Assembly: GCA_002412985.1 (NCBI GenBank)
Contig: DHWC01000059.1
Location: forward strand, 2,422-34,037
Length of the DNA stretch: 31,616 nucleotides
From: Methylocystaceae bacterium UBA5192
GTDB taxonomy: Bacteria; Pseudomonadota; Alphaproteobacteria; Rhizobiales; Beijerinckiaceae
Reading direction: 5' to 3'
This document shows positions 30,553 through 31,616 of this stretch, in pieces. A program made the translations under genes and the position numbers. The notes beneath the pieces were generated by a model. That model saw nothing but the letters and a program-made list of their open reading frames with translations, was not told the DNA's origin and ran no database searches. The stretch's first letter is position 1; the number at the start of each line of letters is the position of its first letter.

Positions 30553-31614
30553 TCACTCAGAATAAAGCCTAGCCCCGTCAAGATTGATACGATGCATGAG
30601 GTAACATAGGCAATCAAGTTTTACGGCCTGCGGATCACAAGTCAGCATAGCTGGAATCGCCGCTTTATTAAGCAAAATCTTGCCATTTACATAATCAAAA
30701 TAATCGCCAGGAGGGGAATCCAAGCCATCCCCAGGCAATATTTCCAGTTTATGAAAATCATTTTCAACAAAACCAAAAACTTCACCAGCCTGTATTTCTT
30801 TGAAATTTAGTCGATCAATATCTTTGCGAAAAATAAAATCAGCCCGCTGGCCATCAAAAGATATAGAGGCGTCACGCGGCGGCTTTACAATAGCGTAAGT
30901 TCGCAACAGATCAATTTGATCTGGCGCTCTGATTTCATTGTCAAAGGCCTGCAGATCCAGACAAGCTTCAATCAACCCAACAGCCTGTTGCGTCGCAGAT
31001 TCTTTACCTGCCTTCCCACATTCTACCGTCACAGCCGGACAGAGAGTAGAAAAAGCCGCCGTATGCGTACCAAAAGGTCGCTCGAAATGCACGATATAGG
31101 AAGAAAACATCCGCGCCAAAGCAATGAAATGCGGCTCAAGTTTCGGCACACATCCATAAGGCGGATTAAAACCGGTATTATTATGAATATCGATACTTGC
31201 GATCGGACGCCGACACGCAGCATAATCAAATATCCACCGCGCCATTGCGACAAGCGGATGATTCATAATTTTCGTTCCAGGCCAAATCCGATTATAGTCG
31301 AGCTGATCTGGTAGCGTTCGACGCTGCTGAGCTGCCGCGCGGACATTGCCAATAAATAATAATAAAGAACGCCTAAGCCCTCTGGGTAGCTGCTGCTTTA
31401 GGACAGTTTGTATTGCGTTTAATCCGCTATCCTCATTGCCGTGTAAAAGCGTTGAGATAAAAAGCGGCCTTGGATCTTTGCCTGGAAGATCAAAAAGGGT
31501 AGGCCCTGGTAGAAGCTGTATCAACCTATCCGCGGGACAGTCCAGAAATCCCTCGGGCAGCTGATGTAAAACCGCACAGGGCTGATTTGCGTTTTGATGA
31601 AGGCGATCACTCAT
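30553..31614 (-). CDS. M14-family zinc hydrolase, succinylglutamate desuccinylase/aspartoacylase type
   Basis: The 353-residue protein is complete; its ATG is at 31612-31614. It carries the AstE/AspA zinc-site signature HGNEDSGLNAI (His and Glu ligands, about residues 58-68), the second-half SIDIHNNTGFNPPYGC with the third ligand His, and TVECGKAG with the catalytic Glu. Family members remove acyl groups from amino acids such as N-succinylglutamate or N-acetylaspartate, or trim peptides. The C-terminal 120 residues form the beta domain. No arginine-catabolism (ast) genes lie nearby, so the substrate is open. The gene at its 5' side is outside the window. Confidence 0.85.
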   Translation of the reverse strand: MSDRLHQNANQPCAVLHQLPEGFLDCPADRLIQLLPGPTLFDLPGKDPRPLFISTLLHGNEDSGLNAIQTVLKQQLPRGLRRSLLLFIGNVRAAAQQRRTLPDQLDYNRIWPGTKIMNHPLVAMARWIFDYAACRRPIASIDIHNNTGFNPPYGCVPKLEPHFIALARMFSSYIVHFERPFGTHTAAFSTLCPAVTVECGKAGKESATQQAVGLIEACLDLQAFDNEIRAPDQIDLLRTYAIVKPPRDASISFDGQRADFIFRKDIDRLNFKEIQAGEVFGFVENDFHKLEILPGDGLDSPPGDYFDYVNGKILLNKAAIPAMLTCDPQAVKLDCLCYLMHRINLDGARLYSE

Positions 31615-31616
31615 AA

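Overview
This window is a chromosomal, almost entirely housekeeping stretch from an alphaproteobacterium, most likely of the order Hyphomicrobiales (Rhizobiales). The evidence is a CckA-type hybrid kinase, a DksA whose zinc finger keeps one of four cysteines, the gene string nfuA-tsaB-rimI-miaB-phoH-ybeY-corC-lnt-metK-trmB, a YbbN/LON-domain/Trm112 string, and a glnK-amtB pair. Base composition looks close to even by eye, low for this order, and I cannot name a genus. I see no insertion sequence, prophage, CRISPR array, rRNA or tRNA gene, and no defence or secretion island.

Layout. 1-479 is the start of an Atm1-type ABC exporter gene on the minus strand, divergent from a LOG-family gene (597-1193). 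A minus-strand operon follows (4863 to 1206): cysS, a 44-residue membrane microprotein too short for routine calling, a GNAT acetyltransferase and cimA, with 1-nt stop/start overlaps between the last three. Then come minus-strand creA and cckA. A 309-bp divergent region with two dyads leads to a FliO-domain gene with a long proline-rich tail, convergent with dksA across a hairpin terminator. icd (minus) is divergent from trmJ (plus), which overlaps an NTF2-like gene tail to tail.

From 12802 to 27868 all genes are on the plus strand: a small membrane protein, nfuA, tsaB-rimI, miaB-phoH-ybeY-corC, lnt, metK, then trmB-ybbN-LON-trm112-tesB, and glnK-amtB behind a probable sigma-54 promoter. These genes serve Fe-S maturation, tRNA modification (t6A, ms2i6A, m7G), rRNA maturation, lipoprotein acylation, S-adenosylmethionine supply (the methyl donor for several neighbours), protein quality control and ammonium uptake. 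The window closes with an HD-domain hydrolase, a Crp/Fnr regulator, an EEP-family phosphodiesterase and an AstE/AspA-type M14 hydrolase.

I did not find a convincing undescribed multi-gene system. The points most worth a second look are: lnt and probably miaB lack a usable ATG/GTG/TTG start and each has an ATT codon at ideal distance from a strong Shine-Dalgarno sequence; a nested 7+7 bp dyad ends 17 nt before fliO; the metK leader is long, with two dyads, and does not match a SAM riboswitch I can recognise; the coupled 44-residue microprotein; a YbbN/CnoX without its CxxC; an AmtB with an extra loop of about 37 residues; and an EEP protein lacking the terminal catalytic Asp.
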